Shown: positions 34,168-43,910 of the stretch, in pieces
Layout: the number at the start of each line of letters is the position of its first letter
Position numbering within the stretch: the first letter of the stretch is position 1
Origin: Vibrio owensii CAIM 1854 = LMG 25443
GTDB lineage: Bacteria; Pseudomonadota; Gammaproteobacteria; Enterobacterales; Vibrionaceae
NCBI RefSeq assembly: GCF_000817815.1
Contig: NZ_JPRD01000017.1
Span: forward strand, 47,233-111,232
Reading direction: 5' to 3'
Length of the DNA: 64,000 bases
Made by a program: the position numbers and the translations under genes
The notes under the pieces: generated by a model
Database searches by the model: none
What the model saw: the letters and a program-made list of their open reading frames with translations, nothing else
Told to the model about the DNA's origin: nothing

Positions 34168-35151
34168 TCACGTATTGCTGCTACTTTTCTCTCCATACAG
34201 CGATTTCATGGTGTTTCTCAACCACACCAGTTTGGGATTGTACGCATTACGTTTGTGCCAAATCATGGTGAACGGGATCAGCAGCTTCTCTTGCTGTGGC
34301 TGTTCTAAAGGAATGGGTAAGCACACCAAATCTGGATGTAGCTTCTTGGTGTAACTCTCACAGTACTGCGGCGCAGTGGTCAGCATATTGTGGTGTGGTT
34401 GCGCGGCCATAAATAGAGACTGTTCGAAGCTCGACATAGTTAAGCCAATGGAGCGCTGTAAACCAAGTTCACTCAACACTTCGTCCAGTGCCCACGTCTC
34501 ACTCTTTTCCCAAACAATATTGATGTGTTGGTAACTCAAAAAGGTCTCAAGGTTCCATTCCTGCTCCAAAGCGGGGTGATCCTTGTGCAGGTACACCATA
34601 GGTAAATCTGAGAACAGCACTTCGAAATCAAGAAAGTAGGGAAGCAGGTCGAGTGACTCTTTTGAGCGGGGATGGCTCTCTCTGCCGGTAAAGCCGATGT
34701 CTGCCTCTCCACGTACAATCGCGTCGAGTGAATCGTAATCCCAGTTACTGGTTTTGACTTTCGCATCTGGGTAGCGCTGGTGGATGGCAACAAGAAGATC
34801 ATCAAGAATTGTCAGCACTAAAGGTGACTCAATGGTCAGATCAAAGCGTACGCCTTTGGGGGCTATGTCGCTGCGTTTCTCCGCAATTTGACTGCCAATT
34901 TGTAGCCATTCTGCCAGATCTTGCTCCATGCTTTGCGCTAAAGGAGTGGGTGCTAATCCCTTTGGTGTTTTCACAAACAGAGGATCATCAAACCAGTCAC
35001 GAAGCTTATTAAGCGATTTACTTACCGTTGACGGCGTGACGTTTAATTTCTTCGACGCTTTGGAAACACTCTGCTCTTGCAGCAGCAATTGCAGAGTGAA
35101 CAGCAGGTTGAGATCAAGACGGGCTAGTGATTTCTTCATAGTGGCTTTCAT
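34168..35151 (-). CDS. LysR-family regulator coupled to a MFS transporter gene
   Basis: 327 residues from ATG 35151, or 323 from ATG 35139 ([13 protein letters not shown], the usual LysR start in this subgroup). Helix-turn-helix: [28 protein letters not shown]. NodD-like architecture with DLNLL. Its start lies inside the end of the MFS gene, overlapping by 38 or 26 bases, so the two are translationally coupled, with the transporter first. Regulation of that transporter is likely. Confidence 0.9.
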   Translation of the reverse strand: MKATMKKSLARLDLNLLFTLQLLLQEQSVSKASKKLNVTPSTVSKSLNKLRDWFDDPLFVKTPKGLAPTPLAQSMEQDLAEWLQIGSQIAEKRSDIAPKGVRFDLTIESPLVLTILDDLLVAIHQRYPDAKVKTSNWDYDSLDAIVRGEADIGFTGRESHPRSKESLDLLPYFLDFEVLFSDLPMVYLHKDHPALEQEWNLETFLSYQHINIVWEKSETWALDEVLSELGLQRSIGLTMSSFEQSLFMAAQPHHNMLTTAPQYCESYTKKLHPDLVCLPIPLEQPQQEKLLIPFTMIWHKRNAYNPKLVWLRNTMKSLYGEKSSSNT

Positions 35152-36304
35152 GAGCAGGCTTAGGAATAAATAGTATTAGAGCCAAGCTGATTGCGCCACC
35201 TATAGCTAACACAAACACCAACATATTCAGCGCATTAACGCCGATGAACCCCATAAACCAGATGTAGAGGGCAGAGCAACACACTTGAGCGATGCCCAGT
35301 AGTGAGCTTGCTACACCAGCACGCAGAGAGAAAGGGCTGAGCGCTTGACTCATGGCCACGCCAAAGCCAATCGAGAAGCCAGCGCAAATCAGCCCAAATC
35401 CGAATAAGTAAAATGGGATTCCCCATTGGTTTAGATGAGCAAAACCAATCACCATCGCGGCACTGACAAGCAAGGTTTGCGAAGTCAGCATCAGAGTACG
35501 TTGCTTAAAGTAAGACAAAGCCAATGGCGCAGAGAAAGAAGTGATCATACTGACTAATGCAGTGCCTGCCATGACAGAAGAATAGCCGCCACGGTCAAAA
35601 CCAAGTTCGCCCATCACCAGCATTGGAGAGACATTCACGTAGGTAAGAATGGTGGTCACGCCGATGGATGTAATGATGAGTCGGCTGATGAAAAAGCGCT
35701 CCGCGAACGTTTCTTGGGTAGAAGCTGAAGCGGTGCTTTGTTGTGGCAATGCACTAGGCTTTGATTCTTTCAGCACCAAGGTCGAAAGCAAACAAACCAC
35801 CACACCCATGCCTGCCATTGTGGTGAACAGGCTTGGCCAAGGGAATTTGAGCATAATGAGATGGCCAACAACGGGTGCGATGACAGGAATGATGCAGGTA
35901 ATGCCGTTAAGCATCGACAGCACCTTAGCGCGGCGTTTGTCATCCAATGTGTCGCGCAAAATAGCAAAAGCAACCACATAGCAAGATCCAGCCCCAATAC
36001 CTTGTGCAAAACGTGCGATTAAAAACGTGTTGGATTGTTCTGCCATTCCGCCAAGCAATGATGCTGCAATAAAAATGGCCGCACCTAGCATCGCCACCGG
36101 TTTACGGCCAACGGAGTCGGCGATCTTACCTGCAAACAGCATGGTGGTTGCCATACCAGCAAGGTAAATAGAAAACGCGATGTGTAATTGTGATTCACTG
36201 GCGTTTAAATCCGCGGCAATTTGAGGCAAACCTACAAGATAAAGATCAATGGCGGTAGGATAGAGTAAAACAAGAGAGAAACTACAAAGCAGAAAACGAA
36301 ACAT
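35114..36304 (-). CDS. MFS drug-resistance transporter, Bcr/CflA family
   Basis: 396 residues from the ATG at 36304, preceded by GAGG at six bases; an in-frame extension to 36388 is less likely. Twelve helices in two halves. The Bcr/CflA signature [17 protein letters not shown] is at the N-terminus, [19 protein letters not shown] is the conserved MFS loop 2-3, and [21 protein letters not shown] is helix 4. Probably exports bicyclomycin-like or sulfathiazole-like compounds or natural substrates. Divergent from a GNAT gene; followed by its overlapping LysR partner. Confidence 0.92.
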   Translation of the reverse strand: MFRFLLCSFSLVLLYPTAIDLYLVGLPQIAADLNASESQLHIAFSIYLAGMATTMLFAGKIADSVGRKPVAMLGAAIFIAASLLGGMAEQSNTFLIARFAQGIGAGSCYVVAFAILRDTLDDKRRAKVLSMLNGITCIIPVIAPVVGHLIMLKFPWPSLFTTMAGMGVVVCLLSTLVLKESKPSALPQQSTASASTQETFAERFFISRLIITSIGVTTILTYVNVSPMLVMGELGFDRGGYSSVMAGTALVSMITSFSAPLALSYFKQRTLMLTSQTLLVSAAMVIGFAHLNQWGIPFYLFGFGLICAGFSIGFGVAMSQALSPFSLRAGVASSLLGIAQVCCSALYIWFMGFIGVNALNMLVFVLAIGGAISLALILFIPKPAHESHYEEITSPS

Positions 36305-36436
36305 GACAACCTCACTAACAGTTGATGAGGATAATAGTGTGCTAAACGTTTGCCTGCGAGTGGGAAATACGACAGCAGGTTTTTCCATTTACGACATACC
36401 CTGTATGAAATGAGTATAAAAACAGCAAGGATGACT

Positions 36437-36907
36437 ATGATTACCATTGAAAAGTACACGCCATGCCGTCATGAGCAAACCCTTGAGCTGCAAGTCTTAG
36501 AGAATCAAGTCCAATACACAGTCGCAAATATTCCTGAGTTATTGGAAAGTCTTAAACCGACAGAGCTAGCGCATTTGATCTTATTGGATGATCAAGTGGT
36601 CGGCTTTTTTGTCTTCGATGCCGGATACAGTGAGAATTACGACTTCTGTCCGGAAAAGAGCTTAGGCGTGCGTTGGTTATTGTTGGATCATCGTCACCAA
36701 GGCAAAGGCATTGCCAAGCGAGCCATCAGCCAGTTTGCTGATTATGCGAAATTGCATTTTCCGAGCTTTGATTTTCTCTATTTGACGGTTAATTGCCGCA
36801 ATGTACCGGCTTATCAGTGCTATTTGAAAGCAGGTTTTGAAGACACTAATGAGCTGTATCATGGTGGTCCGGTTGGGCCTCAGCACATTATGCGACAAGC
36901 CTTGTAA
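36437..36907 (+). CDS. GNAT family N-acetyltransferase
   Basis: 156 residues from the ATG at 36437, preceded by AAGGA at five bases. Acetyl-CoA loop VRWLLLDHRHQGKGIAKRAI (about 80-100, HQGKGIA), LYLTVNCRNVPAYQCYLKAGF (about 114-134) near the C-terminus. The layout is close to SpeG/diamine-acetyltransferase-like enzymes, but the substrate is unknown. Divergent from the MFS transporter, which could mean a resistance module; no direct evidence. Confidence 0.85.
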   Translation: MITIEKYTPCRHEQTLELQVLENQVQYTVANIPELLESLKPTELAHLILLDDQVVGFFVFDAGYSENYDFCPEKSLGVRWLLLDHRHQGKGIAKRAISQFADYAKLHFPSFDFLYLTVNCRNVPAYQCYLKAGFEDTNELYHGGPVGPQHIMRQAL

Positions 36908-36924
36908 TCAGTTTTCCGGACACT

Positions 36925-36962
36925 AAAAAGCCGCCTAGTTCTACACTGGGCGGCTTTCTTTT
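36925..36962. terminator. Bidirectional rho-independent terminator
   Basis: AAAAGCCGCC pairs with GGGCGGCTTT, followed by CTTTT. Lies between the GNAT gene and the convergent enolase. Confidence 0.85.
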
Positions 36963-36977
36963 AGGTGTATTGAGCGA

Positions 36978-38261
36978 TTAGCGCACAAAGGCTTTGCGAC
37001 CAGCGAACACCGCCATTGAGCCTAACTCGTCTTCAATGCGCATTAGCTGATTGTATTTTTCGACACGTTCACCGCGACATGGCGCACCTGTTTTAAGGTG
37101 ACCAGTGCGAAGTGCAACAGTCATATCGGCAATGAAGCTGTCTGTGGTTTCACCCGAACGGTGAGAAACAAACGCGCCCCATGCAGCGTGATGACACATT
37201 TGAATCGCTTCAATGGTCTCGGTTAGCGAGCCAATCTGATTCAGTTTGATCAATGCTGAGTTAGCAGCATTCATGTCGATCGCTTTTTGGATGTATTTGG
37301 TATTAGTAACCAGAAGATCATCACCAACAATTTCGATCTTACCGCCGAGCTTCTCATTCAATAGTGGCCAGTTATCCCAATCGTCTTCGGCAAGTCCATC
37401 TTCGAGAAGAACCACAGGGAAGTCTTCTACCAACTTCTCATAGTATTCAATCATCTCTGCGGAGGTCAGTTCACGATTCTCTGAGCGTAGCTTATATTTA
37501 CCATTCTCATAGAACTCACTAGAGGCTGGATCCATACAGATGCCGACATCGACACCGGGTTTCAGTCCGGCTCTCTCAATGCCTTTGACAATCAACTCTA
37601 ACGGCTCGCGGTTGGACTTCACAGCTGGCGCAAAGCCACCCTCATCACCCACGCCAACCGAGTGATTGGACTCCAACAGAACTTGGCGCAATGCATGATA
37701 CACCTCGCTGCCCCATTGCACCGCCTGTCTGAAGTTTTCAGCACCGTATGGCGCAATCATGTATTCCTGAAAATCCGGACCTTGCCAACGAGCATGCACG
37801 CCGCCGTTGAGGATGTTCATACAAGGCACAGGCAGTAGGTTAGCGCCTACACCACCGAGATACTGATACAAAGGTACGTCAGCAGTTAGTGCGGCTGCGC
37901 GAGCTACGGCGAGGGAGACACCAAGAATGCCATTCGCGCCGAGACGGGATTTGTTTTCGGTACCATCTAGCTCGATCATAATGCGGTCAATTAATGCTTG
38001 ATCGCGCGAGTCCAAACCAACAATGGCTTCGAGCACTTCGGTATTGATCAGTTGAACGGCATTGAGTACGCCTTTGCCACCAAAGCGGGTGTCGTCATCA
38101 TCTCGCAGTTCTACCGCTTCTCGTGAACCAGTACTGGCACCCGAGGGCACCGATGCTCTTGCTGCAATGCCACAGCCGAGCGTGACTTCGACTTCCACAG
38201 TCGGATTTCCGCGTGAATCCAAAATTTCGCGCGCCAGAATATCCTCAATCAAGAAATCCAT
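36978..38261 (-). CDS. eno: Enolase paralogue (divergent phosphopyruvate hydratase)
   Basis: 427 residues, full enolase length. N-terminal domain AREILDSRGNPTVEVEV and VPSGASTGSREAVELRD; metal and catalytic residues in DPASSEFY, LLEDGL, VGDDLLVTN, ALIKLNQIGSLTET and GHLKTGAP are all present. The mobile loop region GGVHARWQGPDFQEYMI differs from the GGVHADNNVDIQEFMI type of ordinary bacterial enolase, and several core positions (LEDGLAEDD) are changed. It is not next to pyrG, ispD or other usual eno neighbours, so it is probably a second, diverged copy beside a housekeeping one elsewhere. Confidence 0.9.
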   Translation of the reverse strand: MDFLIEDILAREILDSRGNPTVEVEVTLGCGIAARASVPSGASTGSREAVELRDDDDTRFGGKGVLNAVQLINTEVLEAIVGLDSRDQALIDRIMIELDGTENKSRLGANGILGVSLAVARAAALTADVPLYQYLGGVGANLLPVPCMNILNGGVHARWQGPDFQEYMIAPYGAENFRQAVQWGSEVYHALRQVLLESNHSVGVGDEGGFAPAVKSNREPLELIVKGIERAGLKPGVDVGICMDPASSEFYENGKYKLRSENRELTSAEMIEYYEKLVEDFPVVLLEDGLAEDDWDNWPLLNEKLGGKIEIVGDDLLVTNTKYIQKAIDMNAANSALIKLNQIGSLTETIEAIQMCHHAAWGAFVSHRSGETTDSFIADMTVALRTGHLKTGAPCRGERVEKYNQLMRIEDELGSMAVFAGRKAFVR

Positions 38262-38423
38262 AGTATGTCCTCAATGATCAGTTAGGTGGGGAAATGACTT
38301 TAAGAGTGTAGACACAGATTTTTGATTACGATGACTCTTGATATCTTTGATGTTGAAGACAGTTGTTTATGTGGCTGTTTTCACATAAATTCCAGAAAGG
38401 CCATTGGTTATCAAGGAAGAGTC

Positions 38424-38882
38424 GTGAAGATAGAAGTCGACAATTTAGAAAGAACGGCAGTCATTGCATTGCTAGAAGAACATTTGCAAGACATGTACGC
38501 CACGTCACCACCAGAGAGCGTGCATGCGTTAGATTTAGATAAGCTCAAAGCACCAGAAGTGACATTTTGGACCGGATGGAAGGGTGAACAACTGCTTGGG
38601 TGTGCTGCGATTAAAGAGTTGGATGGCCAACACGCGGAGCTGAAATCCATGCGCACCACGCCAGCGGCAAGAAACCAAGGTGTGGCCTCTCAATTATTGA
38701 TTCATGTGATTGAGCAAGCGAAGCAAAAAGGCTTGCAGCGCTTGAGTTTAGAAACGGGCTCGATGGAATTTTTTAAACCTGCGCGCCTGTTGTATGAAAA
38801 GCATGGCTTTGTGTACTGCGAGCCGTTCGGGGATTACGAACTCGATCCAAACAGCCAATTCATGACCCTAGAACTGAGTTAG
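38424..38882 (+). CDS. GNAT family N-acetyltransferase
   Basis: 152 residues from the GTG at 38424, preceded by AAGGAAGA; an in-frame extension to 38322 is outside the family. The pattern SPPESVHALDLDKLKAPEVTFW followed by AELKSMRTTPAARNQGVASQLLIHVIEQAK (ARNQGVA) and LETGSMEFFKPARLLYEKHGF is that of the YafP/putative acetyltransferase subgroup. Substrate unknown. Divergent from the enolase gene. Confidence 0.85.
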   Translation: MKIEVDNLERTAVIALLEEHLQDMYATSPPESVHALDLDKLKAPEVTFWTGWKGEQLLGCAAIKELDGQHAELKSMRTTPAARNQGVASQLLIHVIEQAKQKGLQRLSLETGSMEFFKPARLLYEKHGFVYCEPFGDYELDPNSQFMTLELS

Positions 38883-38916
38883 GGCCATGAATTTTTAGAA
38901 GCTAAATCCAATCGAT

Positions 38917-39429
38917 TTAGAAATTCAGATTCAAGTTGATGGTTGGCGACAGGAGGTCTGAGCGCTCGTCAGCCAATCGCTTTCTCTTCTCTTTCAGACG
39001 TTTGGCATTGTCTTTGTCTGGGTTGCCATCAAGTTGATTATCGATGACCGAGATTTCAGTATCGATCTCTTGGATGCGTTGCTGGCGTTGATATTCTTGA
39101 TGACCTAACTGGTAGTTTTCAATGAATTCTTTGCTGCTGCACACACCGTAGTATTCCTTGCCCTCGATACCGACAGTGTAACCATTGTCTGGTGAGCAAT
39201 ATTGGATAGTGCCTTTATCAAAACCTTCTTTCCATTTCGCTCGGTCTGGTGTCACACCCGCTTCACCACAGTCTTCGGTATAGCTATTGATAACGTTTGG
39301 AGCGTTGCCGTCTCGGCCATCTTGATAACCTACCTTGTACCAGTTCGCCGTCTTGCACTCATCCGGAGACATGCTGGCGCAACCAGAGAGCAAAGTGAGT
39401 AAAGCTAGGGGGATTAGCGCTCTTTTCAT
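38917..39429 (-). CDS. DUF2799 lipoprotein
   Basis: 170 residues. Signal MKRALIPLALLTLLSGC with lipobox LSGC. DUF2799 features: DECKTANWYKVGYQDGRDG, DRAKWKEGFDKGTIQYCSPDNGYTVG and a helical tail (IDTEISVIDNQLDG) of coiled-coil character. Ends with the beta-type NLNLNF. Outer-membrane lipoprotein of unknown role. The ATG is preceded by AAAGGACAG. Confidence 0.88.
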   Translation of the reverse strand: MKRALIPLALLTLLSGCASMSPDECKTANWYKVGYQDGRDGNAPNVINSYTEDCGEAGVTPDRAKWKEGFDKGTIQYCSPDNGYTVGIEGKEYYGVCSSKEFIENYQLGHQEYQRQQRIQEIDTEISVIDNQLDGNPDKDNAKRLKEKRKRLADERSDLLSPTINLNLNF

Positions 39430-39689
39430 CAGTTACTGTCCTTTAAACAAAATCGAATTGATAACTCGAGTGTAAAATGAACACTGTTCATATCAATGGT
39501 TGAAATCATTGTATTCACAATTGTAGTGACTCATCAGTGTGAGTGATAAGTTCACCACGCTGAATGAGAGGGTGTTTGATTAATATTATTCACGGATTTT
39601 GCCTTTGTGGTATCAATTCGATAGCCTTTGCGCCAAAGTAAGTGAAAAAGATGTGCATCTAAGCAAGTATCGTCAGTGAGGTTAGAACA

Positions 39690-40400
39690 TTGAGCGACCA
39701 ATCAACCGTCGTCATTATTGAGGATGAATCTGCCATCGCAGAGAACCTGATTCATGTATTAGAGATGGATGGCTACCACGCAGAGTGGTTTGCAACGGCA
39801 GGAGAGGGCTTAGCTTTTTTGCAGCACAACTCCGCAGCGTTACTTGTGTTAGACGTAGGCTTGCCGGATGGCAATGGTTTTGAATTGTGCAAAACCATCC
39901 GTGAGTTTTCTGATATTCCCATTATCTTTCTAACCGCAAGAAGCGATGAAATTGACCGAGTGGTAGGCTTGGAGATTGGCGCGGATGATTACGTGACTAA
40001 GCCATTTAGCCCGCGTGAAATGTTGGCGCGCATTAAGCTTAGAATCAAAGCCAAAACGCCAATGAAGGAGCACAAGCCGGAACCTGTAGCTGTTCCAGAA
40101 CAGCCTCAATTGAACCATGATTTGGTTGCGCAAAACTTCGATTATGGTGTTGGCGGGCAAATGCTTGGGTTAACGGCGGTCGAATTTAAGATTCTCGATA
40201 AACTGATTTCCGTCTCTTCCAATGTATTGAGCCGAGAGCAGCTCATGGTCGCGGCAGACATGGCACCAGAGGCTGCATACGAGCGCAATATCGATACCCA
40301 CATCAAAGCTATTCGCCATAAGTTGAAGCCGTTTGAGATGTCTGAACGCATCTGTACCAAGCGTGGCTTTGGTTACTTTTACTGCATTAAAGGTGAATGA
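39690..40400 (+). CDS. creB: Response regulator CreB (OmpR/PhoB type)
   Basis: 236 residues from a TTG at 39690, after GTGAGG. Receiver domain: E11-D12, phospho-acceptor D55 (LLVLDVGLPDGNG), Thr in FLTARS and Lys in DYVTKPF. The C-terminal winged-helix domain includes LTAVEFKILDKLIS and ERNIDTHIKAIRHKL. Its partner kinase CreC overlaps by one base and CreD follows, which identifies it as CreB. No exact tandem TTCAC CreB box was seen in its promoter region. Confidence 0.9.
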   Translation: MSDQSTVVIIEDESAIAENLIHVLEMDGYHAEWFATAGEGLAFLQHNSAALLVLDVGLPDGNGFELCKTIREFSDIPIIFLTARSDEIDRVVGLEIGADDYVTKPFSPREMLARIKLRIKAKTPMKEHKPEPVAVPEQPQLNHDLVAQNFDYGVGGQMLGLTAVEFKILDKLISVSSNVLSREQLMVAADMAPEAAYERNIDTHIKAIRHKLKPFEMSERICTKRGFGYFYCIKGE

Positions 40401-41842
40401 TGAATCGCTGGCCGAAGATCCCACTTGGACTCAGACTGTTTTTTCTCTACTTCATCTTAGTCGGGATGACGGCTTACATGGTGAGCAAAACCGTTGTCCA
40501 AGAACTTAAGCCAACCGTACGTCAAACCACCGAAGAGACACTGGTGGATATGGCGAACTTGCTTGCGGTATTGGCGGAAGAAGACGTTGCAAACGGTAAG
40601 TTGTCTGAGAGTCGCTTCTCCAAACTATTAACGGCTTATGGACAGCGAGAGCCTCAAGCGCGCATTTGGGAAATTGGCAAAAAAGCGATTAATCATCGAA
40701 TTTACATCACCGACAAACAAGGGATTGTGATTGCGGATTCTTGGCAGCAAGACGTTGGCAAAGACTACTCGCAATGGAATGATGTGTATCTCACGTTGCG
40801 TGGTCAATACGGTGCGCGCAGTACCATCGAAGACCCGAAAGATCCGCTTTCAACCGTCATGCACGTTGCTGCGCCCATCTACCACAAAGGCGAAATCATT
40901 GGCAGCGTGACGGTGGCAAAATCCAATCGCTCAGTACAACCTTTCATCGATCTTTCTAAACGCAATGTGCTGTTTTGGATGGTGTGGATGAGTGGTTTAG
41001 TGCTATTGGCAGGGGCATTGTTTGCTTGGCGAATTCACTCGGCACTGAACAAGCTAGAAGACTACGCGACCAAAATGGGTGAGGGTGAAAAGGTCTCTAA
41101 GCCGACATTTCGTATCTTCTATGAGTACGGCACGCTAAGCGACGCATTGGAGAAAATGCGCAACCAGCTCGATGGCAAACAGTATGTGGAAGAGTACGTA
41201 CAGACGCTGACTCATGAGCTGAAAAGTCCGTTATCAGCGATTAAAGGCGCGAGTGAAATATTGCAAATGCCGTTGCCTGAAGAAAAGGTCACGCGCTTTG
41301 CTGGCAACATTGAGCGAGAAAGCGATCGCATGCAGTCATTGATTGATAAGTTGCTAGAACTTGCTCGTCTTGAAAAGCGCCCTGAGCTAGAGCAAGTCGA
41401 AGCTATCTCGCTAAAACAAATGGTCAATGAAGTGCTTGAATCGGCGGATGTGCGTTTGAGTGCTAAGTCGGTCACTGCCAACATTCAAATTGATGACCAT
41501 CTCTCCGTGCTTGGTGATGCCTTCTTACTGAAACAGGCCGCTTTTAACCTGATGGACAATGCGCTGGATTTTGTTGATTCGGAGGGATGCATTGAATGGA
41601 AAGCTGAGGTCGCGAAAGAGAAAGCGTGCCTGTCGATTTTCAATTCAGGTCCTCACATTCCTGACTATGCGATGCCTCGTTTGACCGAGCGCTTTTATTC
41701 CCTCGCTCGGAAAAATGGTGTTAAGAGCACTGGGCTCGGGCTGAATTTTGTTGAGCAAGTGATCAAGCTGCACAAAGGTCAGTTACAAGTCGAAAACGTC
41801 GATTCTGGCGTGAAAGTGACCCTGATTTTACCAACTCCATAG
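40400..41842 (+). CDS. creC: Sensor histidine kinase CreC
   Basis: 480 residues from the second ATG (40400), six bases after AAAGG and overlapping the creB stop by one base; the ATG at 40397 is also possible. N-terminal helix (LRLFFLYFILVGMTAYMVS), a periplasmic sensor domain (about 30-190), second helix (FWMVWMSGLVLLAGALFA), HAMP-like region, phospho-accepting His in LTHELKSPLSAIKGA (about 272), and ATP-binding N and G boxes (DNALDF, KSTGLGLNF). It phosphorylates CreB in response to carbon-source or beta-lactam stress in known systems. Confidence 0.92.
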   Translation: MNRWPKIPLGLRLFFLYFILVGMTAYMVSKTVVQELKPTVRQTTEETLVDMANLLAVLAEEDVANGKLSESRFSKLLTAYGQREPQARIWEIGKKAINHRIYITDKQGIVIADSWQQDVGKDYSQWNDVYLTLRGQYGARSTIEDPKDPLSTVMHVAAPIYHKGEIIGSVTVAKSNRSVQPFIDLSKRNVLFWMVWMSGLVLLAGALFAWRIHSALNKLEDYATKMGEGEKVSKPTFRIFYEYGTLSDALEKMRNQLDGKQYVEEYVQTLTHELKSPLSAIKGASEILQMPLPEEKVTRFAGNIERESDRMQSLIDKLLELARLEKRPELEQVEAISLKQMVNEVLESADVRLSAKSVTANIQIDDHLSVLGDAFLLKQAAFNLMDNALDFVDSEGCIEWKAEVAKEKACLSIFNSGPHIPDYAMPRLTERFYSLARKNGVKSTGLGLNFVEQVIKLHKGQLQVENVDSGVKVTLILPTP

Positions 41843-41917
41843 AAACTCCACATTAGCTCCATTCGTTCTCCAAATTGCTGATTTAGATTACTCCCATCAG
41901 CAAATGGAGAATGAAAC

Positions 41918-43258
41918 ATGAAAAAGATCCTCAATAACCAACTCGGCACGAAGTTCGCCTTCGTGCTGTTTTTGTTTGTCTTACTGCAAATCCCGCTTTC
42001 AATGGTCACAGGGTTGATCTCAGAACGCTCATATCGCCAAGATGAAGTCAGAAACGACATCGCACGCAGCAGCAGCGGCGAACAGCGCATCATTGGTCCA
42101 TTCATCATGGTTAACTACACCGAAACCAGTTACCGAGATGACAAAGTACAGATTAAAGAGCGTCGTAAATTTCTTTTACCTAGCACTTTTGATATGAGCG
42201 CGAATCTGGACAGTTTTGAAAAGTACCGAGGCATTTACCGTGCGCGTTTATACAAAGCACAAGTGGCGCTGAAAGGTACTTTTGATGCAGACGATCTCTC
42301 GGCATTGCAGGGGCTTGATATTGAAAACATGAGCCTAGTGGTTGGCATTGAAGACAGCCGTGGATTGATTCGTTTGGATGACATGACCATGGCGAGCTCT
42401 GATATCGACGTCGCACCGGGAACGGGGTTAAATCAGTTACCACAAGGCTTCCACAGTGATCTGACACTTGCAGACCTAAACCCAGCACAACCTTTGGCTT
42501 TCGATCTTAACTTCTTGCTGCAAGGGATGGGTCAGCTTCAAGTCACACCAATCGGTAGTCAAACAACGGTTGAGCTCTCTTCAACATGGGCTCATCCAAG
42601 CTTTATCGGTGATTACTTACCGGTGTCGTCAGAGGTATCCGAAGATGGATTTAATGCACAGTGGGCGAGCAATAATTTCTCTACCAATATCGCGCAGCTG
42701 TTCCAAAGCTGTTTGTCATCGAGTCACGCTTGTCACGAGCTTGAACAGCGACAAATGGGCGTAGATTTGATTGATCCCGTGGACCACTATTTGAAGTCTC
42801 ATCGAGCTGTGAACTATTCACTGTTGGTTATCACATTAGTGTTTGCGAGTTTCTTCTTGCTGGAGCTGTTCCAAGCGCGTCCGGTTCACCCAGTACAATA
42901 CGGTTTTATTGGTCTGGCTTTAGCGCTTTTCTATCTATTGCTGATTTCGATGAGTGAACACCTCGGCTTTAACTGGGCGTATGTGGTGTCAGCAGTCGCA
43001 TCGACGGGGCTTTTAAGTGTGTACGTGAGCGGTATGTTGAGCAACACCAAACACGGCGCGATATTCGGAGCGTGTTTACTTACTCTCTACGGATTACTGT
43101 TTGGCTTGCTACAAGCAGAAAGCTACGCATTGGTGATGGGGACATTACTGTGTTTCGCGATTTTGAGCTTCACTATGGTCATTACACGCAACATCGACTG
43201 GTACGCACGAAATAAGAAAGCGGAAGAAAGCGCAAAGGCGAATCATGAAGATGTTTAA
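41918..43258 (+). CDS. creD: Inner-membrane protein CreD
   Basis: 446 residues. Single N-terminal membrane helix (FAFVLFLFVLLQIPLSMVTGLI), a large periplasmic domain (about 40-300), and five to six C-terminal helices (YSLLVITLVFASFFLLELFQ; RPVHPVQYGFIGLALALFYLLLISMSEHLGFNWAY) with the CreD signature HPVQYGFIGLALALFY. Its level rises on CreBC activation, and it affects envelope and colicin sensitivity in E. coli. GGAGAATGAAAC is its ribosome site. It overlaps the DUF2809 gene by 14 bases. Confidence 0.93.
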   Translation: MKKILNNQLGTKFAFVLFLFVLLQIPLSMVTGLISERSYRQDEVRNDIARSSSGEQRIIGPFIMVNYTETSYRDDKVQIKERRKFLLPSTFDMSANLDSFEKYRGIYRARLYKAQVALKGTFDADDLSALQGLDIENMSLVVGIEDSRGLIRLDDMTMASSDIDVAPGTGLNQLPQGFHSDLTLADLNPAQPLAFDLNFLLQGMGQLQVTPIGSQTTVELSSTWAHPSFIGDYLPVSSEVSEDGFNAQWASNNFSTNIAQLFQSCLSSSHACHELEQRQMGVDLIDPVDHYLKSHRAVNYSLLVITLVFASFFLLELFQARPVHPVQYGFIGLALALFYLLLISMSEHLGFNWAYVVSAVASTGLLSVYVSGMLSNTKHGAIFGACLLTLYGLLFGLLQAESYALVMGTLLCFAILSFTMVITRNIDWYARNKKAEESAKANHEDV

Positions 43259-43673
43259 ACGAGCAATTCTCACTGGGCAGCCAAGCAATATGGTGGAAGA
43301 AACGTCCGCTATCCACCTGCGAGTATCTGCAAAAAATGGACTGAAAAGCTTGGTGTGTTTTATCGCATTGGTCGTTATTGCGCTCTATGTTCGAGACAGC
43401 TTTATTCGTCCGACATTTGGCGATGTTCTCGTTGTGGTTTGGCTCTACTACTTTCTTGCAAGCTTGTTCTCCATGCCTGTTAACTGGCTGGTTTCACTGG
43501 TGGTGTTGATTGCGTTTGCTGTTGAGTTAGGGCAACTGTTACAGGTTGCAGTTTGGCTTGGTATCGAATCTTCATCGCCTCTAGCTGTAATTTTGGGCGC
43601 TACATTTGATTGGAAAGATCTGCTGGCTTACTGCATCGGAGGTCTACTGTGTTGGTGGATGGAAAAGAAATGA
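43245..43673 (+). CDS. DUF2809 membrane protein
   Basis: 142 residues. Four hydrophobic helices; family features are RDSFIRPTFGDVLVVVWLYY, AFAVELGQLLQ and ATFDWKDLLAYCIGGLLCWW. It overlaps creD by 14 bases, so it is part of the Cre regulon. Function unknown. The start ATG at 43245 has AAAGGCGAATC upstream. Confidence 0.85.
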   Translation: MKMFKRAILTGQPSNMVEETSAIHLRVSAKNGLKSLVCFIALVVIALYVRDSFIRPTFGDVLVVVWLYYFLASLFSMPVNWLVSLVVLIAFAVELGQLLQVAVWLGIESSSPLAVILGATFDWKDLLAYCIGGLLCWWMEKK

Positions 43674-43804
43674 AAAACGAGATGAAAGCCATTGCGCTAC
43701 CAAACCGACTCCGCCATTCCAAACGAGGTATTCGTAAAAGGATCAAAATCAGTTTACTCAAGCGCGTGTACCTTTGGTCACTGACCAATAGAGAACTACT
43801 GTAG
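43670..43804 (+). CDS. Small basic protein at the end of the cre operon
   Basis: 44 residues starting at an ATG whose ATGA overlaps the DUF2809 stop, with GGAAAAG upstream. About one third of residues are Lys or Arg (NRLRHSKRGIRKRIKISLLKR). No family recognised. The overlap and ribosome site are typical of a real gene, but it could be a chance frame. Confidence 0.45.
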   Translation: MKNEMKAIALPNRLRHSKRGIRKRIKISLLKRVYLWSLTNRELL

Positions 43805-43828
43805 CGCTACTTCTCTATCTGAAATACA

Positions 43829-43876
43829 AAAGGGAATCTTAACTCACCGGCGCACAGGTGAGTTAAGACTCCCTTT
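43829..43876. terminator. Long bidirectional terminator
   Basis: AAAGGGA...TTAACTCACC pairs with GGTGAGTTAA...TCCCTTT in a nearly continuous stem of about 17 pairs. It ends the cre operon and the convergent fsa gene. Confidence 0.9.
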
Positions 43877-43910
43877 ATTATTCATTGAGACGTCTAGCTG
43901 CTACTTTTAA

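Noticed and set aside
34067..34354. 95-codon plus-strand frame overlapping the LysR end
   Set aside because: Mostly antisense to the LysR gene; no ribosome site and no recognisable protein.
39430..39689. CreB box upstream of creB
   Set aside because: Single TTCAC copies occur, but no TTCAC-n6-TTCAC direct repeat.
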